NCBI GenBank assembly: GCA_023664945.1
Contig: JAMPER010000001.1
Span: 1,234,346 to 1,295,097, forward strand
Origin: Alistipes senegalensis
GTDB taxonomy: Bacteria > Pseudomonadota > Gammaproteobacteria > Burkholderiales > Burkholderiaceae_D
Reading direction: 5' to 3'
Length of the DNA stretch: 60,752 bases
This document shows positions 18,015 through 26,350 of this stretch, in pieces. A program made the position numbers and the translations under genes. The notes beneath the pieces were generated by a model. The model had not been told where the DNA came from. It did not search any database and saw only the letters and a list, made by a program, of their open reading frames with translations. Positions within the stretch are counted from its first letter, which is position 1. Every line of letters begins with the position of its first letter.

Positions 18015-18608
18015 ATGGACTACACCGCCATCAGAAACAACCTTGAAAACTATGGCTTTTCAACACAGCTCTTTTCCACAGGAGAAGAAGCCAAAGATTA
18101 CCTTGCCGCTACCCTCCAGCAGCAAACCATCGGTTTTGGCGGCAGCGTATCCCTCAATGAAATCGGGCTTTTTGAAGCCCTCTCACAAAAAAACATCGTC
18201 GTTTGGCACAACAAGGTCCTCTCCAACGAAGTCAGACGGCTGGCAAACCAGTGCAGCATTTACATCACCAGCGTCAACGCCATTGCCGAAACCGGGCAAA
18301 TCGTCAACATCGACAAAACCGGAAATCGCATTGCCATGATGGCCTTTGGTCCAAAAACCTGCTACTACATCGTGGGAAAAAACAAAATTACCCCTACCCT
18401 GGCAGACGCCTTGCACCGGGCAAAAAACATAGCCGCCCCAAAAAATGCCCGGCGTCTCAGGGCAAAAACCCCCTGTGCCAGAAACGCAGACCAGTGCTAC
18501 AACTGCAACACGCCGGACAGAGTCTGCCACATGACCATGATTATGGACCGCCCGCCTTACGGCATGAAAGCCGAAATCATTTTTATCGACCAGAACCTGG
18601 GACTGTAA
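18015..18608 (+). CDS. LUD-domain protein (LutC/YkgG-like)
   Basis: A 197-residue LUD (lactate utilisation, DUF162) domain protein. Typical signatures are IGFGGSVSLNEIGLFEAL, the VNAIAETGQIVN segment and ending FIDQNLGL. The C-terminal half has a C-x6-C-x2-C-x6-C cluster between about residues 157 and 175, common in single-domain LUD proteins and possibly metal-binding. LutC-type proteins take part in lactate oxidation, but here LutA and LutB are absent, so the role is not established. It starts 30 bases after the reductase gene with a GGGAG site and ends four bases before the transporter gene. Confidence 0.85.
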   Translation: MDYTAIRNNLENYGFSTQLFSTGEEAKDYLAATLQQQTIGFGGSVSLNEIGLFEALSQKNIVVWHNKVLSNEVRRLANQCSIYITSVNAIAETGQIVNIDKTGNRIAMMAFGPKTCYYIVGKNKITPTLADALHRAKNIAAPKNARRLRAKTPCARNADQCYNCNTPDRVCHMTMIMDRPPYGMKAEIIFIDQNLGL

Positions 18609-18612
18609 CACC

Positions 18613-19533
18613 ATGAACCGTATCATAGGCTTCGTCAAAAACTGGACATTGCCGCTTGCCATTGCCATCGGTACGGCAGGATTTCCTGTTTTGGGTAATC
18701 TTGCCTTCCTCCTGCCGTACCTCATTTTTACCATGCTGCTCTTCACCTTCTGCCGCCTTCCCTTCAGCAGCATCCGCTTTAACGCCATGCACCTTACCCT
18801 CCTGGCCTGCCAGCTTGGCGGCAGCCTCCTGGCCTGGCTGCTCCTTACCCCCGTCAACCCGCTCCTCGCCGAGGCTGTCATCGTTTTACTCATCACGCCA
18901 ACCGGCACAGCGGCAGCCGTCATCACCCGCAAACTGGGCGGCAGCGCGGCCAGCATCGCCAGCTTTACCATCCTCTCCAACCTGGCTGCCGCCATTGCCG
19001 CCCCCCTTCTCTTCCCCATCATCCATCCGGCAGAAAACCACATCGGTTTCCTGCCCGCCTTTTTCACCATCGGCAAAAAAGTCTTTCCACTCCTTATCCT
19101 GCCGCTTTTTCTTGCCCTGCTCCTGCGCCGCTTCACCCCGGCATTCAATGAAAAACTGGGTAATTGGCAAGAATGCGCCTTTTACCTGTGGTGTACAGCG
19201 CTGGTCATCACCGTTGCCAAAACCGTCAACACCCTGGTTCACCATCCGGACAACAGCATCACAGCCGCCCTCATGGGGCTGACCGCACTCATTATCTGCA
19301 TCCTGCAATTCTTCGCCGGCAAACAACTGGGAGAACGCTTCTTTCACGACCGCGTCACAGCAGGGCAGGCGCTGGGGCAAAAAAATGCCATTCTCGGCCT
19401 CTGGATGGCCGATACCTGGCTAACCCCCGGTGTCTCCATTACTGCCTGCGCCTACCTCGTCAGCCAGAACCTCTTTAACGCCTGGCAGCTCTGGATGGCA
19501 AGGAAAACAGCCGGCACCCAGAACAGCCGGTAA
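18613..19533 (+). CDS. BASS-family (bile acid:Na+ symporter-like) transporter
   Basis: A 306-residue integral membrane protein with about nine to ten hydrophobic helices. The BASS-type crossover signatures appear as ITPTGTAAAVITRKLGG and the late QKNAILGLWMADTWLTP. BASS proteins are sodium-coupled organic anion transporters; the Salmonella member PanS carries ketopantoate and pantoate, which would match the reductase two genes upstream. This substrate is an inference. The ATG follows the LUD stop by four bases, so the pair is probably translated together. No clear terminator on the plus strand follows. Confidence 0.82.
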   Translation: MNRIIGFVKNWTLPLAIAIGTAGFPVLGNLAFLLPYLIFTMLLFTFCRLPFSSIRFNAMHLTLLACQLGGSLLAWLLLTPVNPLLAEAVIVLLITPTGTAAAVITRKLGGSAASIASFTILSNLAAAIAAPLLFPIIHPAENHIGFLPAFFTIGKKVFPLLILPLFLALLLRRFTPAFNEKLGNWQECAFYLWCTALVITVAKTVNTLVHHPDNSITAALMGLTALIICILQFFAGKQLGERFFHDRVTAGQALGQKNAILGLWMADTWLTPGVSITACAYLVSQNLFNAWQLWMARKTAGTQNSR

Positions 19534-19573
19534 AACCGCCTCTGGGCATTTCCCTGCACTGCCGCTTTTTATA

Positions 19574-19675
19574 TCAACTTAAGCAGTTCTTCCAACTTGC
19601 GCTGGCAGCGGCATCTCCTTTATTGACGGCTTCCAGGACTGAACGCACATCGGCGTCTTGATATGTTTCCGGCAT
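19574..19675 (-). CDS. Possible 33-residue small ORF or gene remnant
   Basis: The translation begins MPETYQDADVRSVLEAVN and ends SWKNCLS. A GGAG element lies six bases before the ATG, which is the main support. It follows the HigBA terminator in the same direction and could be an independent small gene or the 5' end of a decayed one. No homologue is recognised. Confidence 0.25.
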   Translation of the reverse strand: MPETYQDADVRSVLEAVNKGDAAASASWKNCLS

Positions 19676-19777
19676 AAAATTCTCCATTAAAGCTGAATAT
19701 CATCTCCTGCCCGGATAGCTCCTTCGTATCTTCATGAAGCAAAAACGGGAAAAACTGAAAGCCCAGGAAAACAGGCA

Positions 19778-19813
19778 TAAAAAAATGCCTCCGGATTTCT
19801 CTGGAGGCATTTC
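19778..19813 (-). terminator. higBA terminator
   Basis: The stem ATGCCTCC / GGAGGCAT with extra A-T pairs has a loop of about ten bases and, on the minus strand, a T7 run. It lies about 75 bases after the higA stop. The plus-strand side has only a short T-run, so plus-strand activity is weaker. Confidence 0.8.
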
Positions 19814-19888
19814 TACATGTATTAAATTAAGTGCCATTTGACACAAAAAAAAGGGGCATGTGTCAAGTTTTTTGTGCTTGATTACAAT

Positions 19889-20188
19889 TTACTCAAGACA
19901 TGAGCATTGTCTCAATGACTGCAACTGGCTGACATCTACCCTTTCTCTGATGTGCCATAAATCATAATCAGCCTGTAAGCGCAACCACAATGAAGCCGTG
20001 CTGCCGATTGTGGCAGACAAACGCAACGCCATTTCCGGCGAGATGGCCGACTTTTCCGTCACAATCCGCTGAACAGTTGCCGGGGAAACCTTCAATTTTT
20101 TTGCAAAGGCATTGATACTCAGCCCCAGATCTTCCATCGCTTCTTTTACCAAACCGCCCGGATGGGGCGGATTAAACATGCCAGCCAT
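19889..20188 (-). CDS. higA: HigA-family antitoxin
   Basis: A 99-residue HTH protein of the HigA/VapI family. The N-terminus PPHPGGLVKEAMEDLGLS leads into the helix-turn-helix (about 24-60, INAFAKKLKVSPATVQRIV) and the family motif MALRLSATIGSTASLWLRLQADYDLW. HigA neutralises HigB and represses the operon by binding a palindrome. The start shares one base with the higB stop (TGATG), so translation is coupled. A 26-bp perfect palindrome sits upstream of the operon. Confidence 0.92.
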   Translation of the reverse strand: MAGMFNPPHPGGLVKEAMEDLGLSINAFAKKLKVSPATVQRIVTEKSAISPEMALRLSATIGSTASLWLRLQADYDLWHIRERVDVSQLQSLRQCSCLE

Positions 20189-20466
20189 CAGTGATAATCC
20201 TCATAATTGACGATATAAACATCGCCATCGACAAACTCAAACGTAATGCGCCAGTTAGCGGTTACGCGAATGGAATAAAGCCCATTTTTATCACCGCTTA
20301 ACTTGTGCAGATTAAAGCCCTGAACATCCACGTCTTCAATCTTCTCTGCCATATCCAGCACATGAAGGCGTAATGCAATCTTCTTTGCATGCGCCGCTTC
20401 AATACCAGACTTAGACCCTGTCTCAAACAGGAGTTGCAGACCCTTGTGCTTAAAACTCTTGATCAT
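20188..20466 (-). CDS. higB: HigB-family toxin (RelE-superfamily mRNA endonuclease)
   Basis: A 92-residue RelE-fold toxin of the HigB (killer protein) group, a ribosome-dependent mRNA endonuclease in characterised members. Conserved features are an N-terminal IKSFKHKGLQLLFETG, the middle GFNLHKLSGDKNGLYSIRV, and the C-terminal WRITFEFVDGDVYIVNYEDYH. It precedes its antitoxin, the order typical of higBA, with one base of overlap. Both proteins look intact, so the module may be active. Confidence 0.92.
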   Translation of the reverse strand: MIKSFKHKGLQLLFETGSKSGIEAAHAKKIALRLHVLDMAEKIEDVDVQGFNLHKLSGDKNGLYSIRVTANWRITFEFVDGDVYIVNYEDYH

Positions 20467-20473
20467 GAAGATG

Positions 20474-20502
20474 ATTATATCAAATGTTTCTTATTGCGCA
20501 AT
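20474..20502 (-). promoter_or_regulatory. higBA promoter overlapping the operator
   Basis: On the minus strand TATAAT (20474-20479) follows TTGCGC (20496-20501, approximately) with a 16-base spacer. The -35 falls inside the palindrome, so a bound HigA would block RNA polymerase. Confidence 0.6.
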
Positions 20503-20510
20503 AAGAAACA
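20485..20510. promoter_or_regulatory. 26-bp perfect palindrome, probable HigA operator
   Basis: TGTTTCTTATTGC followed directly by its exact reverse complement, with no spacer. It lies 18 bases before the higB ATG and covers the -35 box. HigA proteins repress their own operon through such sites. Confidence 0.8.
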
Positions 20511-20561
20511 ATGCCCATCCTCCCCTCGCACATTCTTCATCTTAACCTATGTCAAGATTTC

Positions 20562-20714
20562 TCAGTTTCCAGCTTCAACGATTCCCGCCTGTTCCAGTCT
20601 GTCGGTGACTGCTGTCATGGCCTTTTCCCCCCAGCCCTGCTCAACCTGAGGGAAGCCTCCTGCGGGGAAAACCCCTGTCTGCCCTGAAGCCATTGCTCCA
20701 ATACCATCTGTCAC
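20562..20714 (-). CDS. Possible 50-residue ORF or 3' gene remnant
   Basis: A GTG-initiated frame reading ...GIGAMASGQTGVFPAGG... and ending EQAGIVEAGN. Its composition looks more protein-like than the surrounding frames, but there is no ribosome binding site and no recognised family. It lies between the tRNA-Ile2 terminator and the higBA promoter, so it would need its own promoter. It may be the tail of a decayed gene. Confidence 0.22.
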   Translation of the reverse strand: MTDGIGAMASGQTGVFPAGGFPQVEQGWGEKAMTAVTDRLEQAGIVEAGN

Positions 20715-20736
20715 AATTTTGCCATAAACGAAATTA

Positions 20737-20768
20737 CAATAAAAAAGCCCGCTTAAAAAAGCGGGCAA
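20737..20768 (-). terminator. rpoD/tRNA-Ile2 terminator
   Basis: The stem GCCCGCTT / AAGCGGGC with a T4-type loop is followed on the minus strand by T6. It is about 15 bases beyond the tRNA 3' end and should end the rpsU-to-tRNA transcription unit. Confidence 0.92.
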
Positions 20769-20782
20769 AATCAAGAAGTTAT

Positions 20783-20859
<77 letters not shown>

Positions 20860-20869
20860 AAAAACCTGG

Positions 20870-23503
20870 TCAATTATTTTCCAGGAAGCTCTTAAGTTTA
20901 TCCGAACGTGAAGGATGGCGCAATTTCCGCAGCGCTTTTGCCTCAATCTGGCGAATCCGCTCGCGGGTCACATCAAACTGCTTGCCCACCTCCTCCAGCG
21001 TATGGTCAGTTGACATTTCCACCCCGAAACGCATCCGCAGCACCTTCGCCTCCCGCGGCGTCAGCGAATCCAGCACATCTTTCACCACATTGCGCATCGA
21101 AACATGCAAGGCGGCATCCGCCGGTGCAAGCGTATTATTGTCCTCAATAAAATCGCCAAGATGCGAATCATCATCATCGCCAATCGGCGTTTCCATCGAA
21201 ATCGGCTCCTTGGCAATCTTCATGATCTTGCGGATCTTGTCCTCCGGCATCTCCATCTTCAGCGCCAGGGTAGCGGGATCCGGCTCGGAGCCGGTTTCCT
21301 GCAAAATCTGGCGGGAAATACGGTTCATCTTGTTGATCGTCTCAATCATGTGAACCGGAATCCGGATAGTGCGCGCCTGGTCGGCAATCGAACGCGTAAT
21401 CGCCTGGCGAATCCACCAGGTGGCATAAGTCGAAAACTTGTAACCGCGGCGGTATTCAAACTTGTCCACCGCCTTCATCAGGCCGATATTCCCCTCCTGA
21501 ATCAGGTCAAGAAACTGCAAGCCGCGGTTCGTATATTTTTTGGCAATCGAAATCACCAGGCGCAGGTTGGCCTCCGTCATTTCCCGTTTGGCATTGCGCG
21601 CGCGCATCTCCCCTGCCGTCATCTTCCGGTTGATATCGCGCATGTCAGCCAGCGGCATCCCGCTCTTTTCCTCAATCTCAATGAGCTTGCGCTGCAACTC
21701 CTTTACCATCGGCACATTGCGGCCCAAAATCGCGCTGTATGGATAACCGGCGCTAACCTCCTCATCCACCCAGTCCAGATTGGTCTCATTGCCCGGGAAA
21801 GTCTTGATAAAGTGCGCCCGCGGCACCCCGCAACGGTTCACCACCACATCCAGAATCTGCCGTTCAACCTGGCGGATGCCATCCATCTGGGCACGGAGCG
21901 TATCTGCCAGCTTTTCAATAAACTTGGCCGTAAAACGCATCCCCAAAAGCGCTTCGGAAATCTTTTCATGCGCCGCAACATAAGCCGGAGAATTATAATG
22001 GCTCGCTTCCGTGGCCTCCTGCATTTGCCTGAAACAGGCAGCAATCACGTCAAACCGTTCCAGCGCCTGCGTTTTCAGCTTTTCAAGCTGCTCGGCTGAA
22101 AAACCGCTGCCGCCGCCACCTAAGGCCGTTTCTTCCTCATCGTCGCCTTCTTCGTCAGCGCCGTCTTCCTCTTCCTGGTCTTCTTCAGCATCGTCCTCTG
22201 CCGCACTCATGGCAACCGGCAGCGCTTCCTCCTCATCTTCAGCCAGACCATCAACAATATCGTCAATCTTGATCTCGCCCTGCCGAACCTTCTCTGCCTG
22301 CTCCAGAATCTCCAGAATCGTGGTCGGACTGGAAGAAATCACCTGGATCATGTCCTTTAGGCCATCCTCAATCCGCTTGGCGATCTCAATCTCGCCTTCC
22401 CGCGTCAGCAGCTCAACCGAACCCATTTCCCGCATATACATGCGCACAGGGTCAGTCGTCCGGCCAAAATCCGAATCCACGGTAGAGAGCGCAGCCTCCG
22501 CCGCCGCTTCCGCCTCATCGTCGCTGGTCACATTGATAACATTATCCGTCAACAGCAGATCTTCCGCATCCGGCGCATGTTCATAGACAGAAATACCCAT
22601 GTCATTGAACGTATTGATAATGCCTTCAATTGCATCCGGATCAACAATATGCTCGGGAAGATGGTCATTAATCTCCGCAAACGTCAGGAAATTGCGCTCC
22701 TTGCCCAGCTTGATCAGCGCAACCAGCCGCTCGCGGCGGCGTTCAATTTCTTCTGCCGTTGCTTCGGAATCACTGGATAACGCATCCTTCAACAACGCCT
22801 TTTCCTTGGCCCGCCTGTCCTTGGCGCGGTTCTTCTCCGCAGCCTTCATTTCAGCCCGCTCTACCGCGTTTAACGCAACCACCTCATCACTTTCGGGCTG
22901 GTAATCCTTTGGCTTCCTGCCACGCCGTCCCGGCACCTTCACCTTCGGCAGCACATAACCGGAAGTATCAATCTGCGAGAGGGTCTCGGCATCTGTTGTC
23001 ACCACAGCGCCTTTTTCAGAAACAGCAACCGCCGCCTCGGCCTTTGGCGGCGTTGATAACAGCGCCTTGGGCTTACGGCCCCGCTTCTTCGGCGCCGCAT
23101 CGGCCGCATCAGCCGAACCGGCCGGCGGCGCATCATTCATCATGGCAGCCGTTTCATCAGAAACTGCCGCCTTCTTTTCCGCCGCTTTCCGGCCGGAACC
23201 CCGTTTGGAGACAACGGCAGCTGTTGCAACCTGCTCTTCCTTTGCATCATGCGCTGCCTGCTTTTCCTCCGCAGCTGCTTTTACCGGCTCCGCTTTTCTT
23301 TTGGCCGCCGTTTTGGAGGCTACTTTTTCTTTTTCCTGTGCCGGTATCCCGCTTGCTCCTTCAACCTTGTTTTTCGCTTTTTTCTCCGCCCCGGGAGCAG
23401 CTGCTTCAGCTTTCACCTGGGCACGGCTTCCTTTGGAAGAAGCGGCTGCTGTCGTTTTGCTTTTTGCCGATACCGATTGCTTTGATTTTTTCTTGTCGTC
23501 CAC
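20870..23503 (-). CDS. rpoD: RNA polymerase primary sigma factor RpoD
   Basis: Housekeeping sigma-70. Region 1.1 with [13 protein letters not shown], the non-conserved acidic insert (stretches of Glu/Asp around residue 420-460), region 2 ([20 protein letters not shown], then [20 protein letters not shown]), region 3 and region 4 ([20 protein letters not shown]) are all readable. About 250 residues of Lys/Ala-rich low-complexity sequence precede region 1.1, longer than in E. coli. Within it are two AT-hook-like RGRKPK motifs. The GTG at 23503 is preferred, with GGGGCGG five bases upstream; an in-frame GTG 16 codons earlier lacks a ribosome binding site. The gene lies after dnaG, with tRNA-Ile2 immediately downstream. 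Confidence 0.95.
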   Translation of the reverse strand: MDDKKKSKQSVSAKSKTTAAASSKGSRAQVKAEAAAPGAEKKAKNKVEGASGIPAQEKEKVASKTAAKRKAEPVKAAAEEKQAAHDAKEEQVATAAVVSKRGSGRKAAEKKAAVSDETAAMMNDAPPAGSADAADAAPKKRGRKPKALLSTPPKAEAAVAVSEKGAVVTTDAETLSQIDTSGYVLPKVKVPGRRGRKPKDYQPESDEVVALNAVERAEMKAAEKNRAKDRRAKEKALLKDALSSDSEATAEEIERRRERLVALIKLGKERNFLTFAEINDHLPEHIVDPDAIEGIINTFNDMGISVYEHAPDAEDLLLTDNVINVTSDDEAEAAAEAALSTVDSDFGRTTDPVRMYMREMGSVELLTREGEIEIAKRIEDGLKDMIQVISSSPTTILEILEQAEKVRQGEIKIDDIVDGLAEDEEEALPVAMSAAEDDAEEDQEEEDGADEEGDDEEETALGGGGSGFSAEQLEKLKTQALERFDVIAACFRQMQEATEASHYNSPAYVAAHEKISEALLGMRFTAKFIEKLADTLRAQMDGIRQVERQILDVVVNRCGVPRAHFIKTFPGNETNLDWVDEEVSAGYPYSAILGRNVPMVKELQRKLIEIEEKSGMPLADMRDINRKMTAGEMRARNAKREMTEANLRLVISIAKKYTNRGLQFLDLIQEGNIGLMKAVDKFEYRRGYKFSTYATWWIRQAITRSIADQARTIRIPVHMIETINKMNRISRQILQETGSEPDPATLALKMEMPEDKIRKIMKIAKEPISMETPIGDDDDSHLGDFIEDNNTLAPADAALHVSMRNVVKDVLDSLTPREAKVLRMRFGVEMSTDHTLEEVGKQFDVTRERIRQIEAKALRKLRHPSRSDKLKSFLENN

Positions 23504-23617
23504 TGTGTCCGCCCCAAAATCAACTGATGGGCATAAAGCCCCAAAGCTCACATGTAAAGCTTTAAATTATAACACAAATCAAGCTTTCCTTATCCATTCC
23601 TGTTGTAAATCATGCCG

Positions 23618-25420
23618 TTAGGAAAGCTCATTTGTCTGAACCAGCAACTGCTTCAAACGCTGCAATTCATCCTGCAAATCCAATACATGCTGCCGGTTTT
23701 CCAGCGCGCGCCCGGTTTTCATCATATCGTCCAGTTCCGCTGCCGCCAGGCGTATCTGTATTTGCAGCAACGACCCTTTCAACTGCTTTCTCGCCGAAAC
23801 CACATCAAAATCCAGCCCTTCCATCATGTCGGCAACCCAATGCCCATAATCCTTTCCGGAAAGCCTGAAATACTCGACCAGGGCAGCAAAACTCACCTCT
23901 TCACCAATGGCATGAACCGCATTGATAATATCGGCCAAAACCGGCGCATCATCCGGAGAAAAAGCCTCAACTGCATTCCGTTCCGCCGCTTCCAGTTCCA
24001 AAGCCAATTCCGGATACATAAACAGAATCCGAAGCGCCTGCCTGCCCAGCCCCATTACTTGCGGGCGCGCCTGCCGCCGGGGAGCGGCCGGACGGCGAGC
24101 CGCAGGCTTTGCTGCCAACCCCAGAAGCTGCTCCAGCTCATCATCTGCCGTCTGCGTCAACTCCCCCAGCTTGTGTACAAGCTGCCTGCGCAAAGCCGAA
24201 GGCTGAATAGCCTGCAAGAGCGGTTTTGCCACATATTGCGCCCTGGCACGGCCTTCCGGCGTATGCAAATCATTTCCCTTCGTAATAGTCTGAAACAAAA
24301 ATCCGGAAAAAGGCACGGCCTGCCTTATTTCCCTCTCAAACGCTTCTGCACCGTACTCGCGCACAAAACTGTCCGGGTCATGATCCGGCGGCAAAAACAG
24401 AAAACGAACACTTTTACTTTCTGTCACATAAGGCAAACTGGCTTCCAGCGCGCGCCGCGCAGCCCCCTGTCCAGCCTTGTCCCCGTCAAAAGCAAACACC
24501 ACCATATCCGTCTGGCGCATGAGCTTTTGCACCTGCACAGGCGTACATGCCGTCCCCAGCGTTGCCACCGCCTGCGGAAAACCCAGCTGCGCCAGCGCCA
24601 CCACATCCATATACCCTTCCACAACCAGGACATAACCGGCCTCCCGGATAGCCTGCCGTGCCTCAAAAAGGCCATACAGCTCATTGCCCTTCTGAAATAA
24701 GGCTGTTTCAGGAGAATTCAAGTACTTGGGTTCCCCCCGGTCAATCACCCGTGCGCCAAAACCGATAATCTGTCCCCGTGTATTCCTGATCGGGAACATA
24801 ATCCTGTCGCGGAAACGGTCATAATGCGAATGAGCCGGGCTTTTCCCATTTTCCGCCTCGCGCCGGATAACCAGGCCGACATCCTGCAACACTTGCGCCG
24901 CATAATCCGGAAATAACGTCCGCAAACCGTCCTGCCCGTCCGGCGCATAACCCAAACCAAAGTGTGCGGCCACTTCGCCGGAAACACCGCGGCCCTTCAG
25001 ATAAGCAATAGCATGAGAAGCATCCTTTAACTGCCGCCGGTAAAAGCGGCCTGCCTGCGCCATTACTTCCGTCTGCGCAAGGCTCACCGCCTGTTTTTCA
25101 GCACGCTGCTCCGAATTGGCGCGCCAGCCGTCATCCGGCACCGTCATGCCGGCATTGCAGGCCAGCTCATGCACAGCCTCAACAAAACCCAGCCCGGTAT
25201 AATCCATGAGGAAACCAATGGCCGTACCGTTTTTCCCGCAGCCAAAACAGTGATAAAACTGCTTGACAGGACTCACCGTAAAACTGGGCGTTTTTTCAGT
25301 ATGGAAAGGGCAAAGGCCAAGCAGGTTGGCGCCGGCCTTTTTCAGCTGAACATACTTCTCAATCACACTGACAATATCAGTGCGATTCAAAAGATCCTGG
25401 ATAAATGATTGCGGAATCAC
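23618..25420 (-). CDS. dnaG: DNA primase DnaG
   Basis: Synthesises RNA primers for replication with the DnaB helicase. The N-terminal zinc-binding domain has C-x2-H...C-x2-C (CPFH and CFGC), followed by the RNA polymerase domain with the TOPRIM motif VVEGYMDVVAL and the FAFDGDKAG element. The C-terminal helicase-binding region is the last about 150 residues. The GTG at 25420 gives the standard start IPQSFIQDLL and 600 residues; a GGAAGG lies 12 bases upstream. It is third in rpsU-yqeY-dnaG-rpoD. Confidence 0.96.
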   Translation of the reverse strand: MIPQSFIQDLLNRTDIVSVIEKYVQLKKAGANLLGLCPFHTEKTPSFTVSPVKQFYHCFGCGKNGTAIGFLMDYTGLGFVEAVHELACNAGMTVPDDGWRANSEQRAEKQAVSLAQTEVMAQAGRFYRRQLKDASHAIAYLKGRGVSGEVAAHFGLGYAPDGQDGLRTLFPDYAAQVLQDVGLVIRREAENGKSPAHSHYDRFRDRIMFPIRNTRGQIIGFGARVIDRGEPKYLNSPETALFQKGNELYGLFEARQAIREAGYVLVVEGYMDVVALAQLGFPQAVATLGTACTPVQVQKLMRQTDMVVFAFDGDKAGQGAARRALEASLPYVTESKSVRFLFLPPDHDPDSFVREYGAEAFEREIRQAVPFSGFLFQTITKGNDLHTPEGRARAQYVAKPLLQAIQPSALRRQLVHKLGELTQTADDELEQLLGLAAKPAARRPAAPRRQARPQVMGLGRQALRILFMYPELALELEAAERNAVEAFSPDDAPVLADIINAVHAIGEEVSFAALVEYFRLSGKDYGHWVADMMEGLDFDVVSARKQLKGSLLQIQIRLAAAELDDMMKTGRALENRQHVLDLQDELQRLKQLLVQTNELS

Positions 25421-25475
25421 GAACCAGACAGGCCTTCCGGGCACAACCGGAGGCCGTCAGCAAATCAGGCACGCT

Positions 25476-25919
25476 TTAAGCTTTTGCCAGCGCGCTTTTG
25501 ACCATACCGGAAACAACCGACATATCAGCCCGGCCCGCCAGACGCGTTTTCAACGCAGCCATCACCTTGCCCATATCCTGCGGCCCGGCGGCATTGGCTA
25601 CGGCTTCTTTCACAGCTTGCGCAATCTCTTCCTCGCTCAACGCAGCCGGCATATAAGCCGAAAGCACCTCCAGCTCTGCCTTTTCCTTGTCCGCCAGATC
25701 CTGGCGGCCGCCTGCCTCAAACTGGGAAATAGAATCCCGGCGCTGCTTGATCATCTTTTCAATAATGCCAAGCACATCCGTATCAGACAAATCCTTGCGT
25801 TCGTCCACTTCCTTCTGCTTCATGGCGGCAGTCAACAGGCGAATCGTGCCCAGCCTGGCGCTGTCTTTGGCGCGCATGGCATTCTTCATATCTTCAACAA
25901 TCTGCTCCTTCAGACTCAT
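25476..25919 (-). CDS. yqeY: GatB/YqeY domain-containing protein
   Basis: A 147-residue stand-alone YqeY protein, the same fold as the tRNA-contacting tail of GatB. Signatures are ALRAKDSARLGTIRLL-like AMRAKDSARLGTIRLL, KQRRDSISQFEAGGR and the C-terminal GPQDMGKVMAALKTRL. Its biochemical role is not settled; binding of tRNA is presumed. The ATG before SLKEQ is chosen because GGAG then lies nine bases upstream; the ATG two codons earlier is too close to it. It sits between rpsU and dnaG, as often in betaproteobacteria. Confidence 0.92.
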   Translation of the reverse strand: MSLKEQIVEDMKNAMRAKDSARLGTIRLLTAAMKQKEVDERKDLSDTDVLGIIEKMIKQRRDSISQFEAGGRQDLADKEKAELEVLSAYMPAALSEEEIAQAVKEAVANAAGPQDMGKVMAALKTRLAGRADMSVVSGMVKSALAKA

Positions 25920-25950
25920 GGCCATTTTCTCCAGACATGTTTCAAACACA

Positions 25951-25979
25951 AAAACCCGCCTCGGAATCCGGTGCGGGTT
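25951..25979 (-). terminator. Attenuating terminator between rpsU and yqeY
   Basis: On the minus strand the stem AACCCGC / GCGGGTT with a 13-base loop is followed by TTTTTGTGTTT. In the E. coli rpsU-dnaG-rpoD operon a partial terminator likewise follows rpsU, so ribosomal protein is made in excess over primase and sigma. Confidence 0.65.
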
Positions 25980-26013
25980 AAATCAGACTGCCTGATCTGC
26001 CGTGAAAGCAGAA

Positions 26014-26226
26014 TCAATACATCTTCTTGGGCAATTGCTGGCTGCGGATCCGCTTGTAATGCCGCTTGATCGCCGCGGCAAGTTTCCTTTTGCGCTCTGC
26101 GGTCGGCTTCTCGTAAAATTCACGGGCACGCAGCTCTGTCAGAAGGCCGGTTTTTTCAATCGTACGTTTGAAGCGGCGCATAGCAACTTCAAACGGTTCA
26201 TTTTCTTTAATGCGAATAGTTGTCAT
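26014..26226 (-). CDS. rpsU: 30S ribosomal protein bS21
   Basis: A 70-residue ribosomal protein of the small-subunit platform that helps in initiation. The sequence is typical: starts [20 protein letters not shown], contains [17 protein letters not shown] and is very basic, ending LPKKMY. It is the first gene of the cluster with yqeY, dnaG and rpoD, and a terminator-like hairpin follows it. Confidence 0.97.
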   Translation of the reverse strand: MTTIRIKENEPFEVAMRRFKRTIEKTGLLTELRAREFYEKPTAERKRKLAAAIKRHYKRIRSQQLPKKMY

Positions 26227-26350
26227 GAAATAATCAGATTCGTCTAAATTACCGGAAAGGTTGCTATCCTAACAAATAATTCTGCCGATTGGAAGCCTCT
26301 TTTCCCAAATTCCTGCCCGGCTGAAAACATGCCGCCCTGGCCTTGCCCCT

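Larger units (their letters stand above)
19534..19888. other. Intergenic region between transporter and HigBA
   Basis: This stretch of about 355 bases holds a minus-strand small ORF (19574-19675) and a minus-strand terminator (19778-19813). I see no other gene and no repeat family. Confidence 0.5.

Noticed and set aside
22080-22587. Plus-strand Ser-rich open frame across the acidic part of rpoD
   Set aside because: It is the antisense of Glu/Asp codons; such frames arise from codon bias.
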